Source of the DNA: Bacillus sp. M6-12
GTDB taxonomy: Bacteria; Bacillota; Bacilli; Bacillales; DSM-1321
Reading direction: 5' to 3'
DNA: 64,000 nt
NCBI RefSeq assembly: GCF_002860285.1
Contig: NZ_PGVF01000014.1
Coordinates: 310,001-374,000 of the forward strand
In this document: positions 18,668 to 28,074 of the stretch, in pieces
Position numbering within the stretch: the stretch's first letter is position 1
Layout of the letters: each line of letters starts with the position of its first letter
Made by a program: the position numbers and the translations under genes
Notes under the pieces: model-generated
Databases searched by the model: none
What the model saw: only the letters and a program-made list of their open reading frames with translations
Told to the model about the DNA's origin: nothing

Positions 18668-19909
18668 ATGAAAATCATCGTTCAGAAATTCGGCGGGACT
18701 TCTGTTCGGAATGAAGACAGCAGGGCAAAGGCGAGAAAACACATTCAAAAAGCCGTTCAGGAAGGCTACAAGGTGGTAGTGGTCGTATCCGCGATGGGAC
18801 GGAAGGGTGAGCCCTACGCAACAGATTCGCTCCTTTCGCTCGTAAATGGCGGTACGGACAACATATCCAAACGGGAACTGGACCTGCTTCTTTCCGTTGG
18901 AGAAACCATATCCGCTGTTGTATTTTCAGGCATGCTGAATCAGCACGGCCTTAATGCCACAGCTTTATCTGGTGCTCAGGCCGGCTTTCGGACAAACAAT
19001 GACCATACAAATGCAAAGATAATCGACATGAAGTGCGAGCGGCTTCTAAAGGAGCTGGAAAGCCATGATATCGTGGTGGTGGCAGGCTTCCAGGGAGCAG
19101 CAAGAAATGGTGACATCACAACGATTGGCCGAGGCGGAAGCGATACTTCTGCAGCAGCCCTTGGTGCTGCTCTAGGAGCTCAATGGGTTGATATCTTTAC
19201 AGATGTGGAAGGAATAATGACAGCAGACCCCCGCATTGCCCAGAACGCCAGACCGCTTTCTGTCGTAACCTATAATGAGGTTTGCAATATGGCCTATCAG
19301 GGTGCCAAAGTCATTCACCCGCGTGCAGTAGAAATTGCGATGCAGTCCAAAATTCCGATAAGGATCCGTTCAACGTATTCGGACGGGGTCGGAACTTTAG
19401 TAACTTCTTATACACGTGATAATCGGGGAAGCGATATCAGGGAACGGTTGGTGACCGGAATCGCCCACCTTTCCAGGATAACCCAAATTAAAGTTAATGC
19501 CAAAAAAGGGCAATATAATCTTCAGGCAGAGGTCTTCAAGGCAATGGCAAACGCATCGATCTCTGTTGACTTTATAAATATTTCTCCAAATGGCGTTGTT
19601 TACACCGTTGCAGAAGAAATGACACAGAAAGCAGTGCAGGTGTTAACCGATCTGGGTCATGAGCCAATCGTAGAAGAGAACTGTGCGAAGGTTTCGGTAG
19701 TAGGCGCAGGCATAACTGGAGTACCCGGTGTAGCAGCAAAAATTGTTACAGCATTGTCTGAAAAAGGAATTGGTATTCTTCAATCAGCCGATAGCCATAC
19801 AACTATCTGGGTGCTTGTAAAGGAAACCGATCTGGCGGATGCTGTGAACTCGCTTCACGATGCGTTTGAACTGCATGTAGAAACGCTTGAATCACATCCA
19901 GCAGATTAA
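18668..19909 (+). CDS. dapG: Aspartokinase I (DapG type)
   Basis: This 413-residue kinase phosphorylates aspartate, the first step of the pathway. The N-terminal kinase domain has KFGGTSV (residues 6-12), TIGRGGSDTSAAALGAALGA and FTDVEGIMTADPR. Two ACT domains follow (about 265-405), the second with VSVVGAGITGVPGVAAKIV. Its place between asd and dapA identifies it as the diaminopimelate-sensitive DapG isozyme, not LysC; no lysine riboswitch is visible. TTGAGGTG precedes the ATG. Confidence 0.97.
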   Translation: MKIIVQKFGGTSVRNEDSRAKARKHIQKAVQEGYKVVVVVSAMGRKGEPYATDSLLSLVNGGTDNISKRELDLLLSVGETISAVVFSGMLNQHGLNATALSGAQAGFRTNNDHTNAKIIDMKCERLLKELESHDIVVVAGFQGAARNGDITTIGRGGSDTSAAALGAALGAQWVDIFTDVEGIMTADPRIAQNARPLSVVTYNEVCNMAYQGAKVIHPRAVEIAMQSKIPIRIRSTYSDGVGTLVTSYTRDNRGSDIRERLVTGIAHLSRITQIKVNAKKGQYNLQAEVFKAMANASISVDFINISPNGVVYTVAEEMTQKAVQVLTDLGHEPIVEENCAKVSVVGAGITGVPGVAAKIVTALSEKGIGILQSADSHTTIWVLVKETDLADAVNSLHDAFELHVETLESHPAD

Positions 19910-19943
19910 AAGTAACGTCTATTAAACCATGGGGTGTAATGCT

Positions 19944-20822
19944 ATGATACATTTTGGAAGAATCTCGACGGCGATGGTGACACCGTTTGACAAAAAAGGG
20001 AATATTGATTTCACTAAAACAACACAGCTTGTCAACTACCTTATAGAGAACGGATCTGATTCGTTGGTTATTGCCGGAACAACCGGCGAATCGCCAACTT
20101 TGTCGACAGAAGAAAAATTGGCACTGCTTTCACATGTTGTAAAAGTGGTGGATAAGCGTGTTCCTGTTATTGCAGGAACAGGCAGCAATAACACATATGC
20201 TTCAATTGAACTGACTAAAAAGGCTGAAAACGCTGGAGCAGATGCAATTATGCTGGTGGCTCCATATTACAATAAGCCCAATCAAGAAGGGCTGTACCAG
20301 CACTTTAAAGCAATTGCTGAGAGTACTGCTCTCCCTGTCATGATTTATAATATCCCTGGCAGATCGGTAGTGAATATTGCCCCTGAAACTGTGATTAGGC
20401 TCTCTAAAATTCCTAATATCATTGCAGTAAAAGAGGCAAGCGGGAATTTGAACTCAATGACACGCATCCTGGCTGAAGCCGAGGAAGGCTTTATGCTCTA
20501 TAGCGGGGATGACAGCTTAACCCTTCCCGTGCTTTCAATTGGCGGAACCGGCATTGTGTCTGTTTCTTCCCATATAATTGGGAATGAAATGCAGGCAATG
20601 ATTAAAGCGTTCCTCCAAGGAAATCTTGAAGAGGCGGCAAAGCTCCACCAAAAACTGCTTCCGTTAATGGAAGGTTTGTTTGCTGCGCCAAACCCAGGTC
20701 CTGTCAAAACTGCTATGCAGATAAAAGGGATTGATGTTGGATCTGTCCGTCTGCCTCTTGTTCCGCTGACTGAGCAGGAAAGAACTGTACTGGGCGGTTT
20801 ATTGTCAGACTGGATGATTTAG
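19944..20822 (+). CDS. dapA: 4-hydroxy-tetrahydrodipicolinate synthase
   Basis: This 292-residue aldolase-type TIM barrel condenses pyruvate with aspartate semialdehyde. The substrate-loop motif GTTGESPTLS and the Schiff-base lysine Lys163 (IAVKEASGN) are present, as is YNIPGRSVVN near 133. The ATG at 19944 has GGGGTG 7 bases upstream; an upstream ATG at 19929 lacks a site. Its product feeds both peptidoglycan diaminopimelate and spore dipicolinate, which explains its clustering with dpaAB. A terminator follows. Confidence 0.97.
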   Translation: MIHFGRISTAMVTPFDKKGNIDFTKTTQLVNYLIENGSDSLVIAGTTGESPTLSTEEKLALLSHVVKVVDKRVPVIAGTGSNNTYASIELTKKAENAGADAIMLVAPYYNKPNQEGLYQHFKAIAESTALPVMIYNIPGRSVVNIAPETVIRLSKIPNIIAVKEASGNLNSMTRILAEAEEGFMLYSGDDSLTLPVLSIGGTGIVSVSSHIIGNEMQAMIKAFLQGNLEEAAKLHQKLLPLMEGLFAAPNPGPVKTAMQIKGIDVGSVRLPLVPLTEQERTVLGGLLSDWMI

Positions 20823-20846
20823 GTCTTTAATTTTTATAGACACACT

Positions 20847-20878
20847 AAAACCTGTCCTATTAATAGGCGGGTTTTTTG
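20847..20878 (+). terminator. Rho-independent terminator after dapA
   Basis: AAACCTGTCCTAT / ATAGGCGGGTTT pairs imperfectly around a short AT-rich loop and is followed by TTTT. It ends the asd-dapG-dapA unit. Confidence 0.8.
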
Positions 20879-20884
20879 TATTCA

Positions 20885-20942
20885 CACTGTTAAAGTTCAC
20901 TTGTTGATTTTGTCACTATGTTGATGTTTAGCTTCAGCGGGC
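20885..20942 (+). repeat. Solo left end of the TIR-bounded repeat element (R7)
   Basis: CTGTTAAAGTTCACTTGTTG followed by ATTTTGTCACTATGTTGATG and TTTAGCTTCAGCGG matches the left 55 bases of the element at 52123-52464. Nothing resembling the rest of the element follows. It is a truncated relic upstream of the rnjB promoter. Confidence 0.6.
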
Positions 20943-20998
20943 TGGCTGCAGTCATGTTATTAAAACAGTAAAAATTTCTCTTTTCCAATGTGTTTGGG

Positions 20999-21028
20999 TT
21001 GTCATGTTTTTTTTTGTTACGTTATAAT
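20999..21028 (+). promoter_or_regulatory. Sigma-A promoter of rnjB
   Basis: TTGTCA (20999-21004) and TATAAT (21023-21028) are spaced by 18 bases. The rnjB start lies 54 bases downstream of the -10. Confidence 0.7.
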
Positions 21029-21081
21029 AGAAACAATTGGAATGTGTACGGCTAACAACAAGATTACAGGAGGATTTTATA

Positions 21082-22746
21082 TTGAGCACAAATAAAAACC
21101 AAATAATTAAGCTGCTTTCCCTTGGCGGACAGGGGGAATTAGGCAAGAATATGTATGTCGTCGAGGTAGATTCTGACCTATATGTACTGGATGCAGGATT
21201 AATGTTTCCTGAAGAAGAGATGCTCGGCATTGATATGGTAATTCCTGATATTTCTTATCTGATTGAAAACAAGGATCGAATTCAAGGGATATTCCTAAGC
21301 CATGGACATGAAGATCATACCGGTGCCCTGTCTTATATCCTTCGCCGTATCTCCGTACCTGTATTTGGGACAAGACTTACCCTGGCCCTGGCGAAAGCGA
21401 AATTGAAGAAAGATGAATTTGCAGGGTCTGCCAAATTTAATGAGGTAGACTCTAATACAGTTCTTCAGTTCCCGAATGCGAAAGTTTCTTTTTTCAGGAC
21501 AAACCATAGCATTCCTGACTCAGTAGGCATTGTCATACATACTTCAGAAGGCGCTATCGTTTACACAGGCGATTTTAAATTTGACCAGGCTGCTTCCGGT
21601 TTATACAGCCCTGAAATTGGAAAAATGGCGGCTTTGGGTGAAAATGGCGTTTTATGTCTGATGTCTGATAGCACAGGAGCAGAATCTCAAGGCTATACTC
21701 CGTCTGAGGCTATAGTTTCAAAAGGTATGGCTGACGCTTTTTACAAAGCATCTGGAAGGATTATCGTAGCATGCTTTGCTTCCAACCTGAACAGGATTCA
21801 GCAGGTATTTGATACAGCTGAACGAATGGGGAAAAAGGTAGCCGTAGTCGGAAAAAGCCTTCAGCGGGTATATCAGACTGCGTTAAACCTAGGGTATTTA
21901 AAAACAAAAGATGATACCATTATTCCGGTTTCTGAAATAGATTCCTATTCTGATAAAGAAGTAGTAATCCTATCTACCGGACATCACGGCGAACCAATCA
22001 AGGCGCTTCAAAAGATGGCCAAGCAGAATCATAAACAGGTAAACATAAAAAAAGGCGATACAGTGCTGATAGCTGCCTCCCCGCTTAAGGGAGGGGAATT
22101 AATTCTCTATAAGACGGTAGATTTATTATTTAAGGCTGGTGCACAGGTCGTTTCAGGAAAATATAAGATCCATGTTTCCGGCCATGGCAGCGAGGAAGAG
22201 CTGAAAATGATGCTCAATCTTATGAAGCCCCGTTTCCTTGTTCCAGTACATGGCGAATACCGGATGCTAAAGGCTCATGAAAAAATCGGGAAAGCTTATG
22301 GGCTTCCTGATGACCACATCGTTGTGGCGGAAAATGGGGAAGTAATTGAAATAAAATCCAGTAAAATCCGTGCAGCTAGCAAGGTTACTTCGGGGAACAC
22401 ACTAATTGACGGCAGCGGTGTTGGTGATGTAGGGAACATTGTCCTCCGTGACAGAAGGCTTCTTTCTCAGGATGGCACTCTGATTGTTGTTGTTACCTTG
22501 AATAGATCAGATAAAAGCATTGCGGCTGGACCGGAAATCATCTCCCGCGGATTTGTTTATGTACGAGAATCCGAGAAATTAATGGAAGATTCAGCTAACA
22601 TTGTCAGGGAAATTGTCAGGAAAAACGCGGCACAAAAATTTGACTGGGCCACTTTAAAACAGGAAATCCGTGACTCGTTGAATCAGCAGTTATATGAAAA
22701 AACAAAACGCCGCCCGATGATTTTGCCAATCATAATGGAAATTTAA
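21082..22746 (+). CDS. rnjB: Ribonuclease J2
   Basis: This 554-residue metallo-beta-lactamase/beta-CASP ribonuclease is a partner of RNase J1. The HxHxDH motif is SHGHEDHTGAL with His74, His76, Asp78 and His79, and a second metal/active region is VYTGDFKFD. The beta-CASP segment has ACFASNLNRIQQV, and a late SGHGSEEEL precedes VPVHGEYRML. The TTG at 21082 is chosen because AGGAGGA lies 7 bases before it and the length then fits RnjB. Its place before tepA matches B. subtilis ymfA, which argues for J2 over J1. Confidence 0.93.
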   Translation: MSTNKNQIIKLLSLGGQGELGKNMYVVEVDSDLYVLDAGLMFPEEEMLGIDMVIPDISYLIENKDRIQGIFLSHGHEDHTGALSYILRRISVPVFGTRLTLALAKAKLKKDEFAGSAKFNEVDSNTVLQFPNAKVSFFRTNHSIPDSVGIVIHTSEGAIVYTGDFKFDQAASGLYSPEIGKMAALGENGVLCLMSDSTGAESQGYTPSEAIVSKGMADAFYKASGRIIVACFASNLNRIQQVFDTAERMGKKVAVVGKSLQRVYQTALNLGYLKTKDDTIIPVSEIDSYSDKEVVILSTGHHGEPIKALQKMAKQNHKQVNIKKGDTVLIAASPLKGGELILYKTVDLLFKAGAQVVSGKYKIHVSGHGSEEELKMMLNLMKPRFLVPVHGEYRMLKAHEKIGKAYGLPDDHIVVAENGEVIEIKSSKIRAASKVTSGNTLIDGSGVGDVGNIVLRDRRLLSQDGTLIVVVTLNRSDKSIAAGPEIISRGFVYVRESEKLMEDSANIVREIVRKNAAQKFDWATLKQEIRDSLNQQLYEKTKRRPMILPIIMEI

Positions 22747-22775
22747 ACGGCGAACTACCATTCCAAGAACGATGC

Positions 22776-22812
22776 AGCAGCTCCTGGCCCTTTTGGCTAG
22801 GAGCTGTCTTGC
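22776..22812 (+). terminator. Hairpin after rnjB
   Basis: CAGCTCCTGGCC / GGCTAGGAGCTG pair around CTTTT with one mismatch. The T-run is poor (TCTTGC). It probably terminates or stabilises the rnjB transcript. Confidence 0.6.
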
Positions 22813-22950
22813 ATAAATAATTTATAAGCTTCAATAACAGTTTTGAATTAATGCCCCTGCTCCAAATCCAGTTTTTCAAAATTCAGGAATGAAGCCTAAC
22901 CTAACAGTTCATACTATTGGTATGCAACTTGGGAAAGGGGATTAACCATA

Positions 22951-23916
22951 ATGGAAAACAATCCAATGTCAAACATGTCATGGAATAACGGCCAAGCCGC
23001 AAACATGCCATTTCAAAACTCGCCTGCCAACAGCATGCCATTTAATAGGCCATTCAGCAATACGCCTATGCCAAACAACCTTCAGCAGAATAATAGGGGC
23101 ATGCCAATAATGCCAACATCTGAATCACCATTGCCAAGCCCTTCTCTGCCTAGAGCGCCTATTCCGAATACACCGCCCAACGTACCGGTACCCAATGAAG
23201 GTGGACAGCAGGAAGCAAAGGGATCATCCTTGATTGAAAGAATTCAGCAGCTGGGACAAACGAATGTTCCGCAAATGTCCCAGGATTCCAACATCCATTG
23301 CCTTACGATTGTCGGACAAATTGAAGGACATATGCAGCTTCCACCACAAAATAAAACAACAAAATATGAACATGTTATCCCGCAAATTGTAGCTATAGAA
23401 CAAAACCCTAACATCCATGGCCTGCTTGTTATCTTAAATACAGTGGGTGGCGATGTGGAAGCAGGACTAGCTATTTCAGAAATGCTGGCTTCGCTGTCAA
23501 AGCCGACTGTATCCATCGTACTGGGAGGCGGCCACTCGATCGGTGTACCGATTGCTGTTTCATGTGATTATTCATTTATTGCAGAAACAGCAACAATGAC
23601 AATCCATCCGATCAGGCTGACAGGGCTGGTAATCGGCGTCCCTCAAACTTTTGAATATCTTGATAAAATGCAGGACCGTGTCGTAAATTTTGTAACCAAG
23701 CATTCAAAAGTATCAGAGGAAGACTTTAAGGAGCTAATGTTCGCTAAAGGAAATCTTACTCGGGATATTGGAACAAATGTTGTTGGGACAGATGCTGTGA
23801 ATGTGGGATTAATCGATGAAGTGGGCGGTATTGGAGCGGCAATGAAAAAGCTGAACAGCATGATGGAAGAACATAAGCTAAAGAATCCTATGCCTGGGAA
23901 GGAGATTCTTCAGTGA
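22951..23916 (+). CDS. tepA: ClpP-like serine protease TepA with extended N-terminus
   Basis: This is a 321-residue protein. The C-terminal ClpP/crotonase-type domain (about 113-300) has the serine in GGGHSIGVP (Ser196) and the histidine in TIHP (His219). B. subtilis TepA (YmfB) is about 245 residues; it was described as translocation-enhancing and later linked to degradation of small acid-soluble spore proteins in outgrowth. The first ~90 residues here are Asn/Pro/Met-rich low complexity with repeated NMPF/SMPF/MPN units, so the domain starts later than usual. AAAGGGGAT precedes the ATG. It overlaps ylzJ by 4 bases. Confidence 0.92.
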   Translation: MENNPMSNMSWNNGQAANMPFQNSPANSMPFNRPFSNTPMPNNLQQNNRGMPIMPTSESPLPSPSLPRAPIPNTPPNVPVPNEGGQQEAKGSSLIERIQQLGQTNVPQMSQDSNIHCLTIVGQIEGHMQLPPQNKTTKYEHVIPQIVAIEQNPNIHGLLVILNTVGGDVEAGLAISEMLASLSKPTVSIVLGGGHSIGVPIAVSCDYSFIAETATMTIHPIRLTGLVIGVPQTFEYLDKMQDRVVNFVTKHSKVSEEDFKELMFAKGNLTRDIGTNVVGTDAVNVGLIDEVGGIGAAMKKLNSMMEEHKLKNPMPGKEILQ

Positions 23917-24137
23917 TCCTCTATACGATGATGCCGTTAGATCTTGTTTTTCCGCCTGAGGCCGAATTTGAAAAACAATTCAGCATGCATTATAAAGGCA
24001 TCCCAATTGAGGTTATCATGGATTCTCCTTCATCCTGCCGTATTGCCCGAATCTTAAGCACGGATCCTTCCCATTATTTGAATGCTAATGTCCAGCCTGG
24101 GACCAGTTTCAGCCTATGGCAGGAAAATATTCTTTAA
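23913..24137 (+). CDS. ylzJ: YlzJ-like protein
   Basis: This 74-residue protein of the YlzJ-like family starts at a GTG overlapping the tepA stop (GTGA), so it is translationally coupled to TepA. The family hallmark is [13 protein letters not shown] at the N-terminus, with [19 protein letters not shown] in the middle. No enzymatic motif is visible. The constant pairing with tepA in bacilli suggests a helper or substrate role, which is inference. Confidence 0.88.
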   Translation: MILYTMMPLDLVFPPEAEFEKQFSMHYKGIPIEVIMDSPSSCRIARILSTDPSHYLNANVQPGTSFSLWQENIL

Positions 24138-24192
24138 ATGTAATATGAAACAGTCCATTTAAAGAATAATCACATAGGATGCAGCATAATAT

Positions 24193-24246
24193 GCTATAAT
24201 GGTAATACTGGAAAATGAAAGCAGCCTAAAATGGCTGCTTTCTTTA
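24193..24246 (+). promoter_or_regulatory. Extended -10 promoter followed by terminator hairpin before spoIIIE
   Basis: TGCTATAAT (TATAAT at 24195-24200) would start RNA near 24207. Only about 11 bases later the stem AAAGCAGCC / GGCTGCTTT (24218-24241) is followed by TCTTT, a standard terminator. The order promoter-terminator-gene suggests an attenuated leader, or else the hairpin simply ends tepA-ylzJ transcripts and the -10 is fortuitous. Confidence 0.45.
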
Positions 24247-24289
24247 TTCAAGTAAAGAAATGACTTACATAAAAAAAACAGGTGATAAC

Positions 24290-26668
24290 ATGGCAAAGCG
24301 TAAACGCAGGAAAACCAAGGGTTCTAATACCCTGAAAACTACTCTTAAATTTGAACTGATCGGCCTTGCCCTTATTAGTTTATCAATATTTGCTATAGCT
24401 GAATTGGGAAAGGTAGGCATTAAAACAAAGCTGTATGTTGCCAGGTTTTTGATGGGCGAGTGGGATATTCTGCTGTTAATCGGGCTTATAATTCTAGGCT
24501 TCTATTTTATCATTAAAAGAAAGATTCCATTTTTCTTTAAGAGGCAGCTTGTTGGTATTTATTTAATAACGGCAAGCATTTTATTGCTGGATCATGTATA
24601 TGTTTTCAAACTCATTTTTGAAAGGGAAACATTCCAAAATTCAAGTGTCATCGTGAACACTCTGGAAATATTTAACAACGAAAGAACCGGCCGTATAACC
24701 AGTACCCATGATCTGGGCGGAGGGATGATTGGGGCCCTGCTTTTTGCCGCTTCCTATTTCTTGTTTGATGAGGCAGGGGCGAAGATAATAGCCGTGCTGC
24801 TTATAATTATTGGCTTTGTTTTGGTAACAGGTAAAACGTTAGGTGAGACGGCTGGTAAAATTGGATCTTCCATAGGAACGTTCGCAGTTAGCCAGTGGCA
24901 GGCGTTTATCGACGATATGAAGGCTTGGGGATCCGAGAGAATGGAAAGGAAAAGGCAGCAAAGGGAAGAAAGAGCTGAAAGGGCCGAAAGGGAAAGAGAA
25001 ATGGAAGCAGCTGAGCAAATCGAAGAGCCTCTAATTGTACCGGTCAATACTGGTGAGCCAGAACCAAGGCTGATTTCTAACTTTGCTGAAAATGCTTATC
25101 CAAGTGATATCCATAACGAGGTCTCTTCTGTGATAAATGACATTGGAAACGATACTGGTTCAGTGAATGAGGAAAGTGATAATAATGCCCCTCAAATTAA
25201 TTTTACAGAAGTAGAAAACAAAGAATATTCCCTGCCTCCGCTTACTTTGCTTAGGCAGCCGAAGAAAACGGACCAGAGCGGTGAATTCAAGCTTATTCAC
25301 GAAAATGCTGCAAAGCTTGAACGGACTTTTAATAGTTTTGGAGTAAAGGCAAAGGTTACGCAGGTTCACCTTGGTCCTGCTGTAACCAAATATGAAGTAC
25401 ATCCTGATGTGGGTGTTAAAGTCAGTAAAATTGTAAGCCTGTCTGATGACCTGGCGTTAGCTTTAGCAGCGAAGGACATTCGGATTGAAGCCCCGATACC
25501 TGGGAAATCGGCGATTGGTATTGAAGTGCCGAATTCTGAAATTGCAATGGTTTCTTTACGTGAGGTTCTCGATTCTAAGGAATTGGACAAGCCGGATTCA
25601 AAGCTGCAGATTGGGCTAGGCAGAAATATATCAGGTGAAGCAGTCCTTTCGGAGCTCAACAAGATGCCGCATTTGCTTGTAGCGGGGGCAACCGGAAGCG
25701 GTAAATCCGTTTGCATAAACGGCATTATCGTCAGTATATTAATGAGAGCTAAACCGCATGAAGTGAAAATGATGATGATCGACCCGAAAATGGTTGAGCT
25801 TAATGTTTATAATGGCATCCCGCATTTGCTTGCACCGGTTGTAACTGATGCAAAGAAGGCTTCCCAAGCTTTGAAAAAGGTAGTCAATGAAATGGAACGC
25901 CGTTATGAACTGTTTTCCCATACAGGGACAAGGAATATTGAAGGATATAACGATCATGTGAAACGCCATAACGCCGAAGAAGATGCGCAGCAGCCACTGC
26001 TCCCTTATATCGTTGTAATTGTCGATGAGCTTGCAGACTTGATGATGGTAGCTTCCTCCGATGTCGAGGATGCTATCACAAGGCTGGCACAAATGGCGCG
26101 GGCAGCCGGGATTCATTTGATTATCGCGACGCAGCGCCCATCTGTTGATGTCATTACAGGGGTAATCAAGGCTAATATTCCATCCCGGATCGCCTTCAGT
26201 GTTTCCTCGATGACGGATTCCAGGACAATATTGGACATGGGCGGAGCAGAAAAACTGCTGGGCCGCGGAGACATGCTGTTCTTGCCGGTTGGCGCTTCTA
26301 AACCGGTAAGGGTACAAGGTGCTTTTCTGTCGGACGATGAAGTGGAAGAGATCGTCAATTTCGTAATTGGCCAGCAGAAAGCTCAGTACAATGATGAAAT
26401 GATACCGGACGAAGTAACTGAAGTTGTCGGCGAAGTTGATGATAACTTATATGATGAAGCCGTACAAATGATTGTTGAAATGCAAACAGCCTCCGTGTCA
26501 ATGCTCCAGCGCAGGTTCCGGATCGGCTACACCCGGGCTGCACGCCTAATAGATGAAATGGAAGCAAGAGGAGTAGTCGGGCCTTATGAGGGAAGTAAAC
26601 CGAGAACTGTATTAGTTGCAAAGGAAAGCAGTGAGGATGCACATTTATCACGTATTAATGGGCAGTAA
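24290..26668 (+). CDS. spoIIIE: DNA translocase SpoIIIE (FtsK family)
   Basis: This 792-residue septal DNA pump moves the chromosome into the forespore. The N-terminal region has four predicted membrane segments (about 20-180), for example [19 protein letters not shown] and [16 protein letters not shown] charged linker rich in Glu/Arg follows (about 200-330). The RecA-like motor has Walker A GATGSGKS (about 466-473) and VDELADLMM as Walker B. The C-terminal gamma winged helix has [20 protein letters not shown]. The ATG at 24290 follows CAGGTGA. The B. subtilis orthologue is 787 residues. Confidence 0.97.
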   Translation: MAKRKRRKTKGSNTLKTTLKFELIGLALISLSIFAIAELGKVGIKTKLYVARFLMGEWDILLLIGLIILGFYFIIKRKIPFFFKRQLVGIYLITASILLLDHVYVFKLIFERETFQNSSVIVNTLEIFNNERTGRITSTHDLGGGMIGALLFAASYFLFDEAGAKIIAVLLIIIGFVLVTGKTLGETAGKIGSSIGTFAVSQWQAFIDDMKAWGSERMERKRQQREERAERAEREREMEAAEQIEEPLIVPVNTGEPEPRLISNFAENAYPSDIHNEVSSVINDIGNDTGSVNEESDNNAPQINFTEVENKEYSLPPLTLLRQPKKTDQSGEFKLIHENAAKLERTFNSFGVKAKVTQVHLGPAVTKYEVHPDVGVKVSKIVSLSDDLALALAAKDIRIEAPIPGKSAIGIEVPNSEIAMVSLREVLDSKELDKPDSKLQIGLGRNISGEAVLSELNKMPHLLVAGATGSGKSVCINGIIVSILMRAKPHEVKMMMIDPKMVELNVYNGIPHLLAPVVTDAKKASQALKKVVNEMERRYELFSHTGTRNIEGYNDHVKRHNAEEDAQQPLLPYIVVIVDELADLMMVASSDVEDAITRLAQMARAAGIHLIIATQRPSVDVITGVIKANIPSRIAFSVSSMTDSRTILDMGGAEKLLGRGDMLFLPVGASKPVRVQGAFLSDDEVEEIVNFVIGQQKAQYNDEMIPDEVTEVVGEVDDNLYDEAVQMIVEMQTASVSMLQRRFRIGYTRAARLIDEMEARGVVGPYEGSKPRTVLVAKESSEDAHLSRINGQ

Positions 26669-26902
26669 ACTCTCGGGATGCGATGGAATCGGACAAGTAG
26701 AAGGGAGCAAACTTTCAACAAAAAAGGTGAAAAAAGTTCACAGTACTGATACTGTGCAGTGGAGAAAATAACAGTCAATAGCATGCTTAAAGAATTCTTT
26801 TGGTCGTAAAGGACTCTCTTAACTGGCGATGCTGTTAAGTCTGCTTATCTAGCTGTGCAGCCAGGCATTAGAATGGATGAAAACAGCAATTAAACGTTTA
26901 GC

Positions 26903-26932
26903 CCTGCCAGCTTTCAATTTAACTGGCAGGGT
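26903..26932 (+). terminator. Inverted repeat downstream of spoIIIE
   Basis: CCCTGCCAG / CTGGCAGGG form a perfect 9-bp stem around 12 bases. The sequence after it is TAAAATTTAA, so terminator strength is uncertain. It is the main structural feature of the first half of the 596-base spoIIIE-ymfC gap; the preceding 230 bases contain only a weak TCTAGCTGTGCAGCC fragment (26848). Confidence 0.55.
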
Positions 26933-26969
26933 AAAATTTAAATTTTCAACCTCTTCTTCTGCAAATGGT

Positions 26970-26983
26970 AGTAAACGTTTTCA
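26970..26983 (+). promoter_or_regulatory. Cre-like site upstream of the GntR gene
   Basis: AGTAAACGTTTTCA matches the CcpA consensus TGWAANCGNTNWCA at all but the first position. It lies about 280 bases before ymfC, near AT-rich -10-like hexamers (TATAAT at 26999 and 27022). The distance to the gene makes its role uncertain. Confidence 0.35.
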
Positions 26984-27188
26984 ATGGTATATCACATTTA
27001 TAATTTTTAATCCATCAGGTTTATAATAAGAGAAACCCGCTAAAAGAGTACAGTGGTTAACATAAGGAAATACACAAAAAGAAGTTCCAGAAAACTCCAT
27101 AAAATAACGGAGAAAACTTACCATCCCGCCTTATCACATTTTTCCGCAAAAAATTCTGATTCCTATTTCTTTATATAAGAAAAAGTGT

Positions 27189-27238
27189 TATAGTATTTTC
27201 GATTAGTAGGAATGATACGTCATCAGATGTCTGATGAC
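27189..27238 (+). promoter_or_regulatory. Promoter -10 and 20-bp palindromic operator of ymfC
   Basis: TATAGT (27189-27194) is followed by the palindrome GTCATCAGATGTCTGATGAC (27219-27238), with two 9-bp perfect arms around TG. It sits just past the expected start site and 26 bases before the GntR gene. GntR-family regulators commonly bind such GT...AC palindromes, so autorepression, and control of the importer genes if co-transcribed, is the natural reading. Confidence 0.6.
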
Positions 27239-27264
27239 TCTAGATTTTTGGGTGGTGGACTTGC

Positions 27265-27990
27265 ATGTCAATTAAGTCAGATGCTCGGCATTTATATTTA
27301 CAAGTTATCGATCGCCTAAAGCGGGATATTGAGAAGGGGCACTATAAAGAAAGAGAAAAGCTTCCTTCAGAATTCGATCTTGCCAAACAGCTTGGAGTCA
27401 GCAGGGCAACACTCAGGGAGGCATTGCGCATTCTTGAAGAAGAAAATGTGATAACCCGCCGACACGGAGTTGGAACCTTCGTAAATGAAAAGCCGTTATT
27501 TACTTCAGGGATCGAGCAGCTTAACAGTGTCACGCATATGATCGAACAGGCAGGCATGAAGCCAGGAACCATTTTTTTAAGGTCAATGACTCAGAGTCCG
27601 ACTGAAGAAGATATCAGGAGATTGTCATGTTCCGAGGAAGAAGATATTGTGCTCATTGAGCGGGTAAGAACCGCAAATGGAAAGCCGGTTGTCTATTGTG
27701 TCGATAAAATACGTGAGGCAATATTGCCGGGGATCTTCTTGCATGAGGATGAATCGCTGTTCGATATTCTCAAAAGGGAAGCAAACCGCAGCATTTCCTA
27801 TGCTGTAACGCAAATCGAACCAATCGGCTATCATGAAAAAGTATCGCCTATCCTTGAATGTGAACCTGAAGCCGCTTTGCTCGTATTAAAACAGCTTCAT
27901 TTTGACGACAAAGACGAGCCAATACTTTACTCAGTTAATTACTTTAAAGCTGATAAGTTCAGTTTTCACGTTCTTCGAAAGAGAGTTTAA
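27265..27990 (+). CDS. ymfC: GntR-family transcriptional regulator (YmfC-like)
   Basis: This 241-residue regulator has an N-terminal winged helix (about 5-75: [20 protein letters not shown] and [13 protein letters not shown]). A C-terminal UTRA ligand-binding domain (about 95-235) places it in the HutC subfamily. In B. subtilis ymfC also follows spoIIIE. Here an importer operon follows directly, so a nucleoside or similar ligand is plausible. GGTGGAC precedes the ATG. A perfect palindromic operator candidate lies at 27219-27238. Confidence 0.92.
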   Translation: MSIKSDARHLYLQVIDRLKRDIEKGHYKEREKLPSEFDLAKQLGVSRATLREALRILEEENVITRRHGVGTFVNEKPLFTSGIEQLNSVTHMIEQAGMKPGTIFLRSMTQSPTEEDIRRLSCSEEEDIVLIERVRTANGKPVVYCVDKIREAILPGIFLHEDESLFDILKREANRSISYAVTQIEPIGYHEKVSPILECEPEAALLVLKQLHFDDKDEPILYSVNYFKADKFSFHVLRKRV

Positions 27991-28074
27991 TTGTTTAATA
28001 GGACGTGAACATTAAGCTTCCGGTTTTATGACCATTTCTACTAAATCAACAATCAATCTTAGGGGGTACTTACC

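Noticed and set aside
23913..24137. ylzJ as a spurious frame at the end of tepA
   Set aside because: The start/stop overlap, the family sequence [13 protein letters not shown] and the conserved position support it as a real gene; it was kept.
27991..28074. CodY box upstream of nupN
   Set aside because: I looked for AATTTTCWGAAAATT because B. subtilis nup genes are reported to respond to CodY; nothing close is present in this 84-base gap.
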